Shown here: positions 7,439 through 16,085 of the stretch, one piece after another | Position numbering within the stretch: the first letter of the stretch is position 1 | How the letters are laid out: each line of letters starts with the position of its first letter | From: Pseudobdellovibrionaceae bacterium | GTDB taxonomy: Bacteria > Bdellovibrionota > Bdellovibrionia > Bdellovibrionales > Bdellovibrionaceae | NCBI GenBank assembly: GCA_030158485.1 | Contig: JAOASS010000016.1 | Coordinates: forward strand, 1 to 64,000 | Direction: 5' to 3' | Length of the DNA stretch: 64,000 nt | Made by a program: the position numbers and the translations under genes | The notes under the pieces: model-generated | What the model was told of the DNA's origin: nothing | What the model saw: only the letters and a program-made list of their open reading frames with translations | Database searches by the model: none

Positions 7439-8959
7439 ATGAAAATCTTGATCACGATTAATTTTCTTGTCACGATATTAACTGCGATTTCACGAGCGGA
7501 CGTCGGCATCAACGAAAAATTTCGAATGATGATGGACCAGGCGGTAAATGAACAAAAGCTTGGGAACTGCAAAGTTGCTTCAAAGCTTTTTAAAAAAGTT
7601 CATGCAAAATCACAAATATTTAAAGCAGAGGCCTTTACAAGATGGGTCACTTGTTTGCGCGACAGCAAACAGTGGGACGAAGCTATTCATGTTTTGTCAT
7701 CAGAGATACGTGAAATACCGTTTACAGGAGAGTATAGAGTTTGGTTGTCTGAAGTCTACTTTTCAACTGAAAATTATCAAGCATCACTAGATGAGATTCA
7801 ATATGCCGAGAAAATTCTTGGAACTGAAGAGTCTATACTGAATGTAAAATCTAAGGCACAACAAAAACTTGGAAAACATGAAGATGCCGTGTTGACGCTT
7901 AATCAATATATTCAGAAGTATCCAAAATCATATTCCGCCCTGGCAACTAGAAGTTATTCATATGCTCAACTTAATCAGCTTGATAAAGCTTTTGCTGATC
8001 TTTATGCAGCCTACGTCTTGAGACCTTTTAACGAAGAAATTATTACGTCTCTTACAAAAGTAGCGTTGTCTCTTGAAAGTCATGGCGATGTTAAAACTTA
8101 TGGTCAGAAATGTATCGAACAGTTTCCTCAGAATCTTTCTTGTCTCATATCTCTCGGAAAATCGGCATTTGAAACTCAGGATTATCTCAAAGCAATCAAG
8201 TTTCTTGAAGCTGTTCTAGCAATCGATTCTTCTGACATACAGACCCGTCTTCTTTATGCGGAATCTTTGTCTATGAGTGGAAAAAATTCTGAAGCTGACT
8301 TACAATACGCTCAAATTTTTCGGCAAAAGCCTGACTACGAACCTGCAATGAGAAGTTGGTCAAGCTTTCTTAGAAAACGTCAAGATATAGAGATTCTTGG
8401 CGAGCGTCTAAAAGAATTCAATTTGCGTGATCCCAAAAGCGTATGGGCAGCCATTGAGCTCGCAAACTTGCTTCGACTTGTTGGAAAAAATGATGAAGCA
8501 CTCGCTACGGTAAAAAAAGTTATCAATGCGAGCCGTAGTGATTTCGCTAGATTACACTATGCTTATTTACTAAGTACTGTTGAAAAGTTCGGCGATGCTG
8601 GAGATATCATTGAAGATATTGAGGACAAGACTTTAGAGAAGTCTTTTCATCTAGCACTGACCTACTTCAAAAGAAACAAGCTGTCTGATGCGACTCAGTA
8701 TTGGCATCAAGTTAAGCCAGTATCGCCGCTTTACTTTCAGTCGCAAGTCAATATTGCTTTAATTTATGAACAGCAAGGTCAGATTGAAAAAACTAAAGAA
8801 ATTTTATCTTCACTAACTGTACCTACTGAATACCGGTCTCTTGTTGATAAAAAGATCTTATCCTTATCTTCTAGTGAAGAACGAAAGCCTGCGACTTCGC
8901 AAACGGCATCAAAAAATGAAATATCTTACTTTCTTGAATGGAAACTACCTGCTTTATGA
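7439..8959 (+). CDS. Exported TPR-repeat protein
   Basis: 506 residues starting with a signal-peptide-like segment (MKILITINFLVTILTAISRA). The rest is an array of degenerate tetratricopeptide repeats from about residue 25 to 480. Recognisable turns include KYPKSYSALATRSYSYAQLNQLDKAFADLYAAYVLRP, ETQDYLKAIKFLEAVLAIDSS and RLVGKNDEALATVKKVINAS. TPR solenoids are protein-protein scaffolds, and this one probably acts in the periplasm. ATG 7439 has GGAGAG five bases upstream. It is the first gene of a tightly packed five-gene set, and its stop overlaps the next start by four bases. It may hold the barrels and lipoproteins together; that is inference. Confidence 0.82.
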   Translation: MKILITINFLVTILTAISRADVGINEKFRMMMDQAVNEQKLGNCKVASKLFKKVHAKSQIFKAEAFTRWVTCLRDSKQWDEAIHVLSSEIREIPFTGEYRVWLSEVYFSTENYQASLDEIQYAEKILGTEESILNVKSKAQQKLGKHEDAVLTLNQYIQKYPKSYSALATRSYSYAQLNQLDKAFADLYAAYVLRPFNEEIITSLTKVALSLESHGDVKTYGQKCIEQFPQNLSCLISLGKSAFETQDYLKAIKFLEAVLAIDSSDIQTRLLYAESLSMSGKNSEADLQYAQIFRQKPDYEPAMRSWSSFLRKRQDIEILGERLKEFNLRDPKSVWAAIELANLLRLVGKNDEALATVKKVINASRSDFARLHYAYLLSTVEKFGDAGDIIEDIEDKTLEKSFHLALTYFKRNKLSDATQYWHQVKPVSPLYFQSQVNIALIYEQQGQIEKTKEILSSLTVPTEYRSLVDKKILSLSSSEERKPATSQTASKNEISYFLEWKLPAL

Positions 8960-9708
8960 AAAAAATAAAAACCACAATCTTGTCGCTCATTATTTGCCAG
9001 ACATTAAATGCTCAGTCCGCTGAAGATGGCCGCTATGTTTCGATTTATTCAGGATATAGTCTACTGTCTTCAAATCTTTCAGGCACTGGTTTTAATGCAG
9101 ATTTACCTCAAAAAGGTGGACCACTTTATGGTTTTGATCTGGCCTATCAAAGCGCGGATACTTCAGCTCTGTATATTTTGAAGTATAGTTCAATTCATAC
9201 AGAACAAAGTTCTCCAACTGGAATTACTCCATCAAAGATGAGGATCGACCGCGAGGACTATTCGTTTATAGGATCATTTACCCCGTGGGATTCTGGCGCG
9301 CTCGAAAACTTACGGCTTGGAATTGGATACGGTTTTTTACAAAGTGCAGGAACAAACACTTCACCAAATAACGTTTTAACTAAGCAGCGTAGTCAAGGGG
9401 CCCTGTTCTTGTTGTCTTTTAATTCTAAGCTTCCTTCTGATTGGTCAGTCTTATCTGAGCTCCTCATTTATCTACCTCATCAAGTGAAAGAGTCGAATCA
9501 GGTGACGGGTTATAACCCTCAGTTCATTAGTACAGAATTGAAGCTAGTTGCTGAGTATATTTTTACTGATAATTCGATTTTATTTGGCGGTGTTGGTTAT
9601 CGATCGGATCAGGTTTCTTACAATGGTTCGGTCAGTCGCGGTGTCACTGATGGCAAAGACAAAAGGACATTATTGTCTTTTCCCGTTGGTATTAAGTTTG
9701 GTTATTAA
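8956..9708 (+). CDS. Outer-membrane beta-barrel protein
   Basis: 250 residues. ATG 8956 (MKKIKTTILSLIICQTLNAQS) gives a clean signal peptide and an ATGA overlap with the TPR gene, so it is preferred to the in-frame ATG 8938. The mature part alternates polar and hydrophobic residues in strand-length segments (ALYILKYSSIH, LRLGIGYGFLQ, STELKLVAEYIF, SILFGGVGYRSDQVSY). It ends in the aromatic SFPVGIKFGY, a typical BAM recognition end. No named family is recognised. Confidence 0.75.
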   Translation: MKKIKTTILSLIICQTLNAQSAEDGRYVSIYSGYSLLSSNLSGTGFNADLPQKGGPLYGFDLAYQSADTSALYILKYSSIHTEQSSPTGITPSKMRIDREDYSFIGSFTPWDSGALENLRLGIGYGFLQSAGTNTSPNNVLTKQRSQGALFLLSFNSKLPSDWSVLSELLIYLPHQVKESNQVTGYNPQFISTELKLVAEYIFTDNSILFGGVGYRSDQVSYNGSVSRGVTDGKDKRTLLSFPVGIKFGY

Positions 9709-9720
9709 AGTGAGGACTAT

Positions 9721-12285
9721 ATGAAAACATACAAATTGAGTTTATCGAAAATCGTATTCACGCTCGCAGTTATCACAGGATGTGATAAAGATGCGACTGT
9801 TGCCAATCTCTCGTCGGATTCGGATGTCAGTAGTGTTGGCTCAACTGCCAACACATGCTCTGCTCCGAGCACTTCGGTTATTTGGAGTGGTGAAAGATCG
9901 GCTGCTGCAACTGTGGCAGCGCGTGGCACCTGGTCAGATATCAAAATTATGCCAAGCTCTACTTATCCTGGATCTGTGTATGCAGACGTAGGTTGCTCTT
10001 GCATAAAATATACTTATTGGAATGGTACGGAATGGAAAACAGAAGTCATTTCGTCGGGAAGCTCAACATCTTTCACCTATATTCGCTTGGCCTACTTAAG
10101 TACTGGAATTCCAGTTGCCGTATGGTCAAACTCGACTACGACACTTCAATTAGCTATTCGTAATACAGAAAGTCTTTCGACCGAGGGAAGTTGGGCGATC
10201 ACAAATCTCGATACAGCTGGAACAGCTATTAGGTCTGTGGAGTTAAAAATCAACCCATCAGATCAAGTAGCCGTTCTGTATGCTCGAAATACAGCCGGCA
10301 CGGCTCACCTTATTTTATGTACATCAAATTGTAGTTCTGGTTCTAATTACTCGAGTCCTTCCACAACACTTGGTACTGTTGGAACTAATCCCAACTCATT
10401 CGGCCTGGGATGGTGCTATTCGGGAACAAGCTATTATCCTGTTATTGCATTAACAGGAGGAACAAACTCAAGCTTTGGAATTTGTCGTCAATCGACACTT
10501 TCGAATTGTTTAACAGGTATCGCGAGTTGGGCTGGTGGAGCGCTTCAGACACTTACTGGCACAGGTACAAATCGAGCTTCAGTTCAACTTGCCATTGATG
10601 ATTCGACAGCAGACGCTGCAGTCAGGTCAGTTGCCCAAAATGGGTCAGCTCTGGCTTATCATCAATCTTCTTTTGCAGGTGGTGGATGTTCTGCTGGTAC
10701 AATCGGAGCGATTGCTTCTGGTGGCACTATTTCGGGAACAACTGCTAACAGCGGAAATGCTTATCTTGAGCTTCAGCGTGTGACTGGTAATAACTATCAT
10801 ATTGTTGCTAACGAAGGTACGGCGAGCGTTAGGTACTACAACACGACGACAGGAAGTTTTACTACGTGGAATGCTTCGGGAACTGTTGCAACTACGACAT
10901 TAGCAGCAGCTGGGGCAATTCGAGGTGGTCTTGCGGTGGATGTAACTCTTGGCCAAGCCTACACAACTTTTGCGAGAACAGCAGCGGTGTCTCCATTTCC
11001 TGGGAACTTAATGTTTGGATGGGTTGAGAACACAACAGTGACATCAAATAACGCGACAGCCGCATTTTACGAAACTCCACTCACACTTGATGGACAAGTT
11101 CAGACATTAACAAATCAGGTACCAAATCTTTCTGTTGCTGCAACATCAGCAGGAATTCCGGCTACGGCATTCGTCGACTATTCATCTGGTTCCGCAACTG
11201 TTGGAAGTCTGAAGTATGCAATTCGAACTGGCTCCTTGTCCTCTGACAATTGGTCGGTAAGAACTTTACCAGCGGTTTCGCAACCACAAGCCGTTTCATT
11301 GGCTTTTGATAGCGACAACAAACCTTGGATCGGTTTTTTTGATCAACAAAGCCTGCGATTTTTATTGGCCACAAATACTGCTACCGATGGAACTGGAATT
11401 TGGTCTACTTATTATTTTCCATTCAGAACTGCTGTAACCGCAGCAACAGCTCCTGCCTACCACAGTGTTGCAATTGCAATGGATAATTCATCTTCATCAA
11501 TTCTTCCTGTGATGATTGTGGGAGTGGCAAATCACGGGACTGTGGCAAACACAGGAATTTGGTCTGCAAGGCTCAACCCTACAACTGGAGATTGGTCAAG
11601 CGTCACGCAGATTGATTCTACCAATTTGGCAAATTCAAATTCGAATTTAACGGCTGATTTTGATGGAAGTGGAAATATAGTCGCGGCTTATTTTGATCGT
11701 GGAGCAAACAACAGAATTGAATATGCACAAAGTACGAACGGTGGTGTCACCTGGTCGACCCCGACTCATGTGACTTTACTCACGGGAATTGGAATGGGGG
11801 CTAAAATAAAAATAAATCCGTCGAATACAAGGCCCGCAATTACTTATTTTGATCGGGCAAGCAATCGAGTTTATTACTCGTATTGTACCACTGCTCTTGC
11901 GAGTTGTACGACACTTTCCAATTGGTCTTATTCATATCCAGAAAATCTAACCGCAGGAGTCAGTGGTCTTGCAGCAACCTCTGATGGACTTCTTGGAACG
12001 GGATTATCTTTTACAAGTACGGGTACTGCTTATGCTGTTTACCCAATCGGTGCTGGTAATACGGGGCTCTTAGCCTTCAATGATAATAGTTCAGGAAGCT
12101 TTCCGTTGTCTTCAACTTTACTTGCTGGAAAAAACTCTAACTTAACTTTGAACACAGCTATTTCGGCAATTAACTTTGGGCAGCCGGGATGGAATGTTGA
12201 TTCGGTTCGAACCTCAACAGGCTCGCTACATTCCCTGTATATAGGTCCTGGCAATTGGCTATATGGGACTAGTTGTGGAGATTGA
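9721..12285 (+). CDS. Large lipoprotein with Asp-box/BNR-like repeats
   Basis: 854 residues. The lipoprotein signal ends in VITGC with the lipid Cys at about 21, then a Ser/Asp-rich linker. The body is rich in Ser, Thr, Gly and Asn and made of repeating units of the form xxFDxxxxPxIxxFDxxxxxLxxA (AFDSDNKPWIGFFDQQSLRFLLA, DFDGSGNIVAAYFDRGANNRIEYA). One unit carries STNGGVTW, an Asp-box-like motif. This suggests one or more beta-propellers, as in sialidases and surface lectins, but I see no catalytic set. The Cys-rich patches (LILCTSNCSS, YSYCTTALASCTTLSNW) may form disulphides. It starts 12 bp after the barrel gene behind GTGAGGA. Possible roles are adhesion or glycan binding; neither is shown. 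Confidence 0.7.
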   Translation: MKTYKLSLSKIVFTLAVITGCDKDATVANLSSDSDVSSVGSTANTCSAPSTSVIWSGERSAAATVAARGTWSDIKIMPSSTYPGSVYADVGCSCIKYTYWNGTEWKTEVISSGSSTSFTYIRLAYLSTGIPVAVWSNSTTTLQLAIRNTESLSTEGSWAITNLDTAGTAIRSVELKINPSDQVAVLYARNTAGTAHLILCTSNCSSGSNYSSPSTTLGTVGTNPNSFGLGWCYSGTSYYPVIALTGGTNSSFGICRQSTLSNCLTGIASWAGGALQTLTGTGTNRASVQLAIDDSTADAAVRSVAQNGSALAYHQSSFAGGGCSAGTIGAIASGGTISGTTANSGNAYLELQRVTGNNYHIVANEGTASVRYYNTTTGSFTTWNASGTVATTTLAAAGAIRGGLAVDVTLGQAYTTFARTAAVSPFPGNLMFGWVENTTVTSNNATAAFYETPLTLDGQVQTLTNQVPNLSVAATSAGIPATAFVDYSSGSATVGSLKYAIRTGSLSSDNWSVRTLPAVSQPQAVSLAFDSDNKPWIGFFDQQSLRFLLATNTATDGTGIWSTYYFPFRTAVTAATAPAYHSVAIAMDNSSSSILPVMIVGVANHGTVANTGIWSARLNPTTGDWSSVTQIDSTNLANSNSNLTADFDGSGNIVAAYFDRGANNRIEYAQSTNGGVTWSTPTHVTLLTGIGMGAKIKINPSNTRPAITYFDRASNRVYYSYCTTALASCTTLSNWSYSYPENLTAGVSGLAATSDGLLGTGLSFTSTGTAYAVYPIGAGNTGLLAFNDNSSGSFPLSSTLLAGKNSNLTLNTAISAINFGQPGWNVDSVRTSTGSLHSLYIGPGNWLYGTSCGD

Positions 12286-12322
12286 ATATTCGCGAACACA
12301 ATGCGCGAGCTCGAATCTGATT

Positions 12323-13312
12323 ATGAACAATAAACCAAATAGGTTTTTTCACAAGCTTGTCAGATCTTCAGTTGCGATATCAGTGTTCGTACTTCTTTTT
12401 TCCGGATGTTCTTCTGAAAAACCATTTGATGGGACAAACGAGTCGTTTTTATCCGCTTATTCTGGTTACACAGTTGTCACTTCAATATCAACTGACCCTG
12501 CAACCGGCCCAGGAATTGTGTCATTGTTTGATTCTAGCGGAAACTTTATTGAGACGCTGAGGGATTTATTTCCAAGTTCGGAGTGGTCTTCCGGATCTAC
12601 ATTTGTTTCACCGGATAAAGTCATTATTGGAATTGCCAATGGTGCAAGAATGGAGCAACTCAATTTAGCAACCCAATCGAGTACCAATTTTACAACGGCT
12701 CGTATGAATGGAGCACCGAATAGATCTCTCGTACAGGATACGATTGATGGTACAATCTATTTGGTTGAGCAAAATGGAGCGTCTAGTACAATTGAAAAGT
12801 ATGATTCCGATGGAAATCCAATTGGAGCACCCTTTATTGTCACATCAGTTGGAAGTTGCGTACTCAACAATCCAACGAGCATAGCCTTTATTAGCACAAA
12901 TCAAAACGTCGCTGTGATTCAAGTTAATCGACTAAATATTTATTCTAAAACAGGTAGTTGCGTGGCAACGGTAACGGCGGCGCCTTTTAGTAGTAATACA
13001 CCCTATGCTTTAGCTTATCATGCTTTGACTGATAAACTTATCGTCGCTTTTGCAGGAAACCATTCAATATATGCTTGCACAACGTTGGGAACAGGGTGCG
13101 TTTTAATTTATTTGAGCTCATCCATTATCAATACACCAAGAAGCTTGGCGGTGGACTCATCTGGATCTATTTACGTCGGAAGTAGTGGAACTGATACGGT
13201 CGAAAAGCTTTTATGGGAAGGCTCAGGTTCAGCAACCCGAGTTGGGACAAGTTCATTCATCGGTCCAGGAATTTACTCTCAGAATCCAACTTCAATTATG
13301 GTAATTCCTTAG
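12323..13312 (+). CDS. Lipoprotein with NHL/YncE-like beta-propeller
   Basis: 329 residues from ATG 12323. An upstream in-frame start at 12263 would put 20 charged residues before the signal and is rejected. The signal peptide ends VLLFSGCSS, a good lipobox. The body repeats propeller blades such as SIAFISTNQNVAVIQVNRLNIYSKTGSCVATV and SLAVDSSGSIYVGSSGTDTVEKL, close to NHL or SMP-30-like blades. Ribosome site is weak. The stop is followed immediately by the next start, so the genes are coupled. Function unknown; likely an outer-membrane-anchored binding or scaffold protein working with its neighbours. Confidence 0.7.
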   Translation: MNNKPNRFFHKLVRSSVAISVFVLLFSGCSSEKPFDGTNESFLSAYSGYTVVTSISTDPATGPGIVSLFDSSGNFIETLRDLFPSSEWSSGSTFVSPDKVIIGIANGARMEQLNLATQSSTNFTTARMNGAPNRSLVQDTIDGTIYLVEQNGASSTIEKYDSDGNPIGAPFIVTSVGSCVLNNPTSIAFISTNQNVAVIQVNRLNIYSKTGSCVATVTAAPFSSNTPYALAYHALTDKLIVAFAGNHSIYACTTLGTGCVLIYLSSSIINTPRSLAVDSSGSIYVGSSGTDTVEKLLWEGSGSATRVGTSSFIGPGIYSQNPTSIMVIP

Positions 13313-13927
13313 GTGAAGTCTCTTTTTCTTCTTCTTTTTTTATACATTTCTTCTGCTTCTGGAAGGCCGAAGCTTGAATATTCAGAATCAAGTGGTCCTA
13401 TTTCAATTGGCGTTGGTGTTGGTTACGCAGGCTTTCGAATTTTAAATTCTGATGGAAGTTGGGCTGCGTATAATGGCGTAACTTACTCAACTGCATTAGA
13501 AATCAAACTTTTCCGGTCACCCATGGGCTCTTCTTCATTTTCAGTTTTTGGTGATTATACTTTTGCCAAGGCAGATGAGGCCAAGACGTCTTCATCAAAA
13601 TTAGAACACAGTTCAACATCATTCGGAGCACGTTTTTATCCCTTTGATTTCATATTTGTTGGCCTTGGATATGGACAAGGTAACGAAAAAATATCTGATA
13701 CAGCTAAAATAAATTTGAAGCACAGTTTTACAAAAATGAGCCTGGGATTTGAGTTCGGTTTAGAAGACAGCTTGTCGCTTGGCCTGCAAGCACATTATCG
13801 TGTCGGTCCCATCACAAGAAAAGAAAATTCAAGTCTCAACTTTAATTCATCATTTGAATCAACAGAGGGCTTCATCTATCTGAATTGGTCCCCAAAGGTT
13901 CTGAACATAACTTCCCAAAGACGATAA
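13313..13927 (+). CDS. Small outer-membrane beta-barrel protein
   Basis: 204 residues starting at GTG 13313, directly after the previous stop. The signal peptide is MKSLFLLLFLYISSASG. The mature part looks like an eight-stranded barrel (SIGVGVGYAGFRILN, SFSVFGDYTFAKA, FIFVGLGYGQGNEKI, KMSLGFEFGLEDSLSLGLQAHYRVG, GFIYLNWSP). A short polar tail (KVLNITSQRR) follows the last strand, so it does not end in the classic C-terminal aromatic. It is the last gene of the envelope cluster. Confidence 0.7.
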   Translation: MKSLFLLLFLYISSASGRPKLEYSESSGPISIGVGVGYAGFRILNSDGSWAAYNGVTYSTALEIKLFRSPMGSSSFSVFGDYTFAKADEAKTSSSKLEHSSTSFGARFYPFDFIFVGLGYGQGNEKISDTAKINLKHSFTKMSLGFEFGLEDSLSLGLQAHYRVGPITRKENSSLNFNSSFESTEGFIYLNWSPKVLNITSQRR

Positions 13928-13978
13928 CTTTTAATGATGGGCATCATCAGATCAGAGTCTTTGCGTGTAGAGCTTACT

Positions 13979-14707
13979 TTAAAACTTAGCAACCAGTGCA
14001 GTAGAAAATGCTGTGTCTTCTTTTTTCTCTCCTGCTACGAGGGTTTCGTTATGGAATTTTACCAGGTAAGCCAACTTGAGTGAAAAATTTGAATTTAGCA
14101 TGACCGTCATCGAGGGTTCATAATTCACAAGATACGCTTTTGATTTTGTAAAATTAGGAAGATATTCAATCCAAAATTTTCCACTGACGGAATCGTTTAG
14201 CTTTCTTGAGTATTCAGTGTACAGACGGCCGTAGCTTTCATATTTTGTAGCGGCACCAACTGCCGAAAGAGTTTTTGTGTAACGTGAGCCGGCTTCAGAG
14301 AAAAGACTTTCAGTATCTGATTTGATGATAACGTACTTTCCACCTAAATCGGTGTTGTCCCTTTGCGTATACCCTGCATAGCGGTCACTTTCAGCGCCGT
14401 GTTGCGTGAACAAGGACCATAAGTCCGAAAGAATTCTTTCATATCGAAGAGCCGCTTCCCATTGTTTAGCAGATTCAACACCAGCAGTTTTTGTTTCTAA
14501 AAATCGAGCTGTTGAAGTAATGGCATTTTGGTCAAAATTATAAACTGTCTTTTCTTTTGCGTTATAGCTTTCTGAATCGGTATTACCACTGACGGTCACG
14601 ATGCCCAATTCAGATTCATGTGCCCACTTAGGCTTTTCTTGGGATTGGGCCGCGATTGAAAAAGTGATAAAAAACAAAACAGTCAAAAATTGAGTCATCA
14701 TTTTCAT
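13979..14707 (-). CDS. DUF481 (YdiY-like) outer-membrane protein
   Basis: 242 residues with a signal peptide (MKMMTQFLTVLFFITFSIAAQS). The DUF481 barrel pattern is clear: WAHESELGIVTVSGNTDSESYNAKEKTVYNF near the start, then ALRYERILSDLWSLFTQHGAESDRYAGYTQRDNTDLGGKY. It ends in strand FSTALVAKF. DUF481 proteins are predicted outer-membrane barrels of unknown function. AAGGAAAT lies about eight bases before ATG 14707. It is monocistronic and convergent with the envelope operon. Confidence 0.85.
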   Translation of the reverse strand: MKMMTQFLTVLFFITFSIAAQSQEKPKWAHESELGIVTVSGNTDSESYNAKEKTVYNFDQNAITSTARFLETKTAGVESAKQWEAALRYERILSDLWSLFTQHGAESDRYAGYTQRDNTDLGGKYVIIKSDTESLFSEAGSRYTKTLSAVGAATKYESYGRLYTEYSRKLNDSVSGKFWIEYLPNFTKSKAYLVNYEPSMTVMLNSNFSLKLAYLVKFHNETLVAGEKKEDTAFSTALVAKF

Positions 14708-14849
14708 TTAATATTTCCTTGTTTAGCATTTTGATTACAGCTTCAGTCTTTTAAAGTCCAATTTTAACGCATTCCGCGCATGTTTTAATTGATGTGCTTT
14801 TAGTTTTTGATTTCTAATCAGACTTTAAAAATTTAAAAGGAGATATCTT

Positions 14850-15224
14850 ATGAAAATTTTAGCAGAATTTAAGGAATTTGCAGTCAAAGGTAATGTTGTC
14901 GATTTAGCAGTGGGTTTAATTATCGGCGCTGAGTTCGGAAAAATCGTCAATTCGTTAGTGAATGACGTTATTATGCCCCCGATTGGATTATTAATCGGAA
15001 ACGTTGATTTTAAAAATCTTTTTTGGACTTTGAAAGAAGGTGCTGTGCAAGCGGGGCCTTACGCGACTCTCGTTGATGCTCAAAAAGCAGGAGCAGTTAC
15101 TGTCAACATGGGTCTGTTTGTAACGACTGTTATCAGTTTTGCGATTGTAGCATTTGCAGTTTTTTTACTTGTAAGGGCGATGAACAATCTAAAAAGTTCT
15201 CAACCCCAGCCTCAGCCAAAATAA
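14850..15224 (+). CDS. mscL: Large-conductance mechanosensitive channel MscL
   Basis: 124 residues, the usual MscL length. The N terminus [50 protein letters not shown] contains the amphipathic helix and the first pore-lining helix with its small-residue pattern. The second membrane helix is at about 88-110. It forms a homopentameric inner-membrane channel that opens under membrane tension to release solutes during hypo-osmotic shock. A strong AAGGAGAT site precedes the ATG. The gene stands alone and has its own terminator. Confidence 0.97.
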   Translation: MKILAEFKEFAVKGNVVDLAVGLIIGAEFGKIVNSLVNDVIMPPIGLLIGNVDFKNLFWTLKEGAVQAGPYATLVDAQKAGAVTVNMGLFVTTVISFAIVAFAVFLLVRAMNNLKSSQPQPQPK

Positions 15225-15232
15225 ATTTTGAA

Positions 15233-15270
15233 TAGGAATTAATTCTAATTAAATTAATTCCTACTTTTTT
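15233..15270 (+). terminator. Rho-independent terminator after mscL
   Basis: TAGGAATTAATT (15233-15244) pairs perfectly with AATTAATTCCTA (15252-15263) around a 7-base loop, then CTTTTTT follows. The 3' arm overlaps the stop codon of the convergent SWIM/J-domain gene. Confidence 0.85.
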
Positions 15271-16001
15271 GTAGATTCAATAAAATCGAGCAATATTTCA
15301 CAGTTTCTATTGAGCTCGACGATTTCCGAATGAGAACCGCCAATATCAGGATGAAAAACTCGAGAAAGTTTTTTCTTTGCGTGCTGGATGGCTTCCACTT
15401 TTGGAGGATTGTCTAAAGGGAATCCATTCGTTGAAAAATAAGTGAGTGCAATTTCAACTTTTCCAGGTAGTGCGGATATTACAATATTTTTGGATTGTTT
15501 TGATTTTTTTCGATCTTTTAACTGTTGTTTTTGCTTTTGATATTTTAGTTTTCGAAATTCAACTTGTTTTTCTTTATAAGCAGCTTTTGATACCAACTGA
15601 GATTCAGATAATTTTTGAATTTTTGGTTTTATTTTTGAATTCGAAATCTGACCAGTTGCGGATTGGTTTTCGGAATTTTCATTTTGAGTATTTTTTTTCT
15701 GAAGCTCATTTTTTTCATCCAAAAAATCAGAGAATTTTTTTTCTGTTGCTAAAAGAGTGGCCCAGATATGTTTACAGAATTGTCCTTTTCGGGAAGGGGG
15801 ACAGCTGCAATCTGCAGTCAAAATAGGGCTAGCAACTGAAGAGGACACAAGGCTGACTTTAAAGCCACTTGAAGCCTTAACATAACCAAGAACTTCTGTA
15901 TCAGAAGGTTGTTTGATTGAAACTTGACCAGTCATTAAAAAGCGGTGACCACTTGTCCGAACTTCTGGTTTAAAAAAATGCTCCCAATTTTTAATAGACA
16001 A
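15261..16001 (-). CDS. SWIM zinc-finger protein with C-terminal J domain
   Basis: 246 residues from TTG 16001, which has AAAGGA six bases upstream; a longer frame from 16052 lacks a ribosome site. A SWIM-type zinc finger is at about residues 65-78 (CSC...FCKH, the CxC...CxH pattern), with an N-terminal SWIM-associated region. A basic, Lys/Gln-rich coiled linker follows. The C terminus holds a short J-domain-like module with HPD at about 217-219 (KKKLSRVFHPDIGGSHSEIVELNRN). J domains stimulate DnaK ATPase through HPD; SWIM fingers bind DNA or proteins. The combination suggests a DnaK co-chaperone aimed at a nucleic-acid or protein target, which is inference. Confidence 0.8.
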   Translation of the reverse strand: MSIKNWEHFFKPEVRTSGHRFLMTGQVSIKQPSDTEVLGYVKASSGFKVSLVSSSVASPILTADCSCPPSRKGQFCKHIWATLLATEKKFSDFLDEKNELQKKNTQNENSENQSATGQISNSKIKPKIQKLSESQLVSKAAYKEKQVEFRKLKYQKQKQQLKDRKKSKQSKNIVISALPGKVEIALTYFSTNGFPLDNPPKVEAIQHAKKKLSRVFHPDIGGSHSEIVELNRNCEILLDFIESTKK

Positions 16002-16085
16002 GTAGGTTCCTTTATAGGGAAGCAGAATAAAAGAAAATTTGCAGTATAGCAATCATGCTAATACTTAATCTGCATTTCGAGGTTA

